This document shows, one piece after another, positions 5,330-5,490 of a stretch of 5,490 nucleotides of DNA (its first letter is position 1; every line of letters starts with the position of its first letter). Location of the stretch: assembly GCA_023422695.1 (NCBI GenBank), contig JAFAGN010000110.1, forward strand, positions 1-5,490. Reading direction: 5' to 3'. Both the position numbers and the translations under genes were made by a program. The stretch comes from Pseudomonadota bacterium (lineage in GTDB: Bacteria; Pseudomonadota; Alphaproteobacteria; Sphingomonadales; Sphingomonadaceae). The notes beneath the pieces were generated by a model that made no database searches, was not told the origin of the DNA, and saw only the letters and a list, made by a program, of their open reading frames with translations.

Positions 5330-5490
5330 GGCGGCGGCACTGGCAGATTTGCGGCGGCGGGGGAAGGGGGCGCCGTCACGCAGCTAAGTCGCCGCCGCGA
5401 AGGCCGGGGCAGATAGCGACGGCTCGCGGCGCGGCCCAGCTTGAAACGATGAAACCGTAGCCCTGAGCCTGTCGAAGGGCGCTTCTCGGA
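5330..5490. other. Spacer upstream of sufE
   Basis: These 161 bases contain no convincing coding region. They should hold the sufE promoter (minus strand), but I see no good -35/-10 pair. The part nearest sufE is low-complexity GC-rich sequence (repeated GCGGCG and a G-run at 5359-5370), and the right end carries a known type of intergenic repeat. The next gene lies beyond the window. Confidence 0.5.
5460..5480. repeat. Dispersed intergenic hairpin repeat of the CCTGAGCCTGTCGAAGG type
   Basis: The element has 5-bp complementary arms GCCCT (5460-5464) and AGGGC (5476-5480) around GAGCCTGTCGA. I recall this motif as very common between genes in sphingomonads and several other high-GC proteobacteria, often in opposed pairs. 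Only one copy is visible, and a partner may lie beyond the window edge. It probably folds as a short RNA hairpin. Confidence 0.6.

Noticed and set aside
4880..5416. 178-codon plus-strand frame overlapping sufE
   Set aside because: Shadow of sufE in GC-rich DNA, with no domain and low-complexity Arg/Gly/Ala sequence.
5440..5446. CTTGAAA resembling a heat-shock -35 element
   Set aside because: No matching -10 at a proper distance and no gene start visible downstream within the window.

Overview
This 5.5 kb window is high-GC bacterial DNA from an alphaproteobacterium, most likely a sphingomonad (Sphingomonas/Sphingopyxis type). That placement rests on four things: strong G/C bias at third codon positions, ClpP and ClpX of alphaproteobacterial type, a large TonB-dependent receptor of the kind sphingomonads carry in many copies, and, near the right edge, a copy of the intergenic motif CCCTGAGCCTG..GAAGGG, which I recall as common in their genomes. 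The genus is inference; no rRNA or other marker is present.

Layout, left to right. (1) The 3' part of clpP (1-453), cut by the window edge, with all three catalytic residues retained. (2) A 170 bp clpP-clpX spacer rich in structure: a CUUG-loop hairpin (501-520), a perfect 11-bp-arm palindrome (538-569) centred on a candidate -10, and a GC-rich hairpin (589-611) abutting the clpX ribosome binding site. (3) Intact clpX (624-1895), followed by a hairpin that may be its terminator. (4) A 301 bp non-coding stretch (1896-2196) with a TGC-rich inverted repeat, a perfect consensus DnaA box and a tandem CTGTCAC repeat resembling a Pho box, all upstream of the next gene. (5) A complete TonB-dependent outer-membrane receptor of 872 residues (2197-4815). 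(6) A strong bidirectional terminator (4841-4871) separating the receptor from a convergent sufE (4919-5329, minus strand). (7) A 161 bp right-hand spacer (5330-5490) with the intergenic repeat.

How the genes relate. ClpX and ClpP form one machine: the ClpX AAA+ hexamer recognises, unfolds and feeds proteins into the ClpP chamber. The receptor and SufE are separate units: outer-membrane nutrient import (substrate unknown) and sulfur transfer for Fe-S cluster assembly. In many alphaproteobacteria lon follows clpX; here the receptor and sufE occupy that place.

I see no tRNA, rRNA, CRISPR array, insertion sequence or phage gene, and no sign of a new multi-gene system. The most interesting signals are regulatory: the palindrome and hairpin before clpX, and the DnaA-box and Pho-box-like sites before the receptor.
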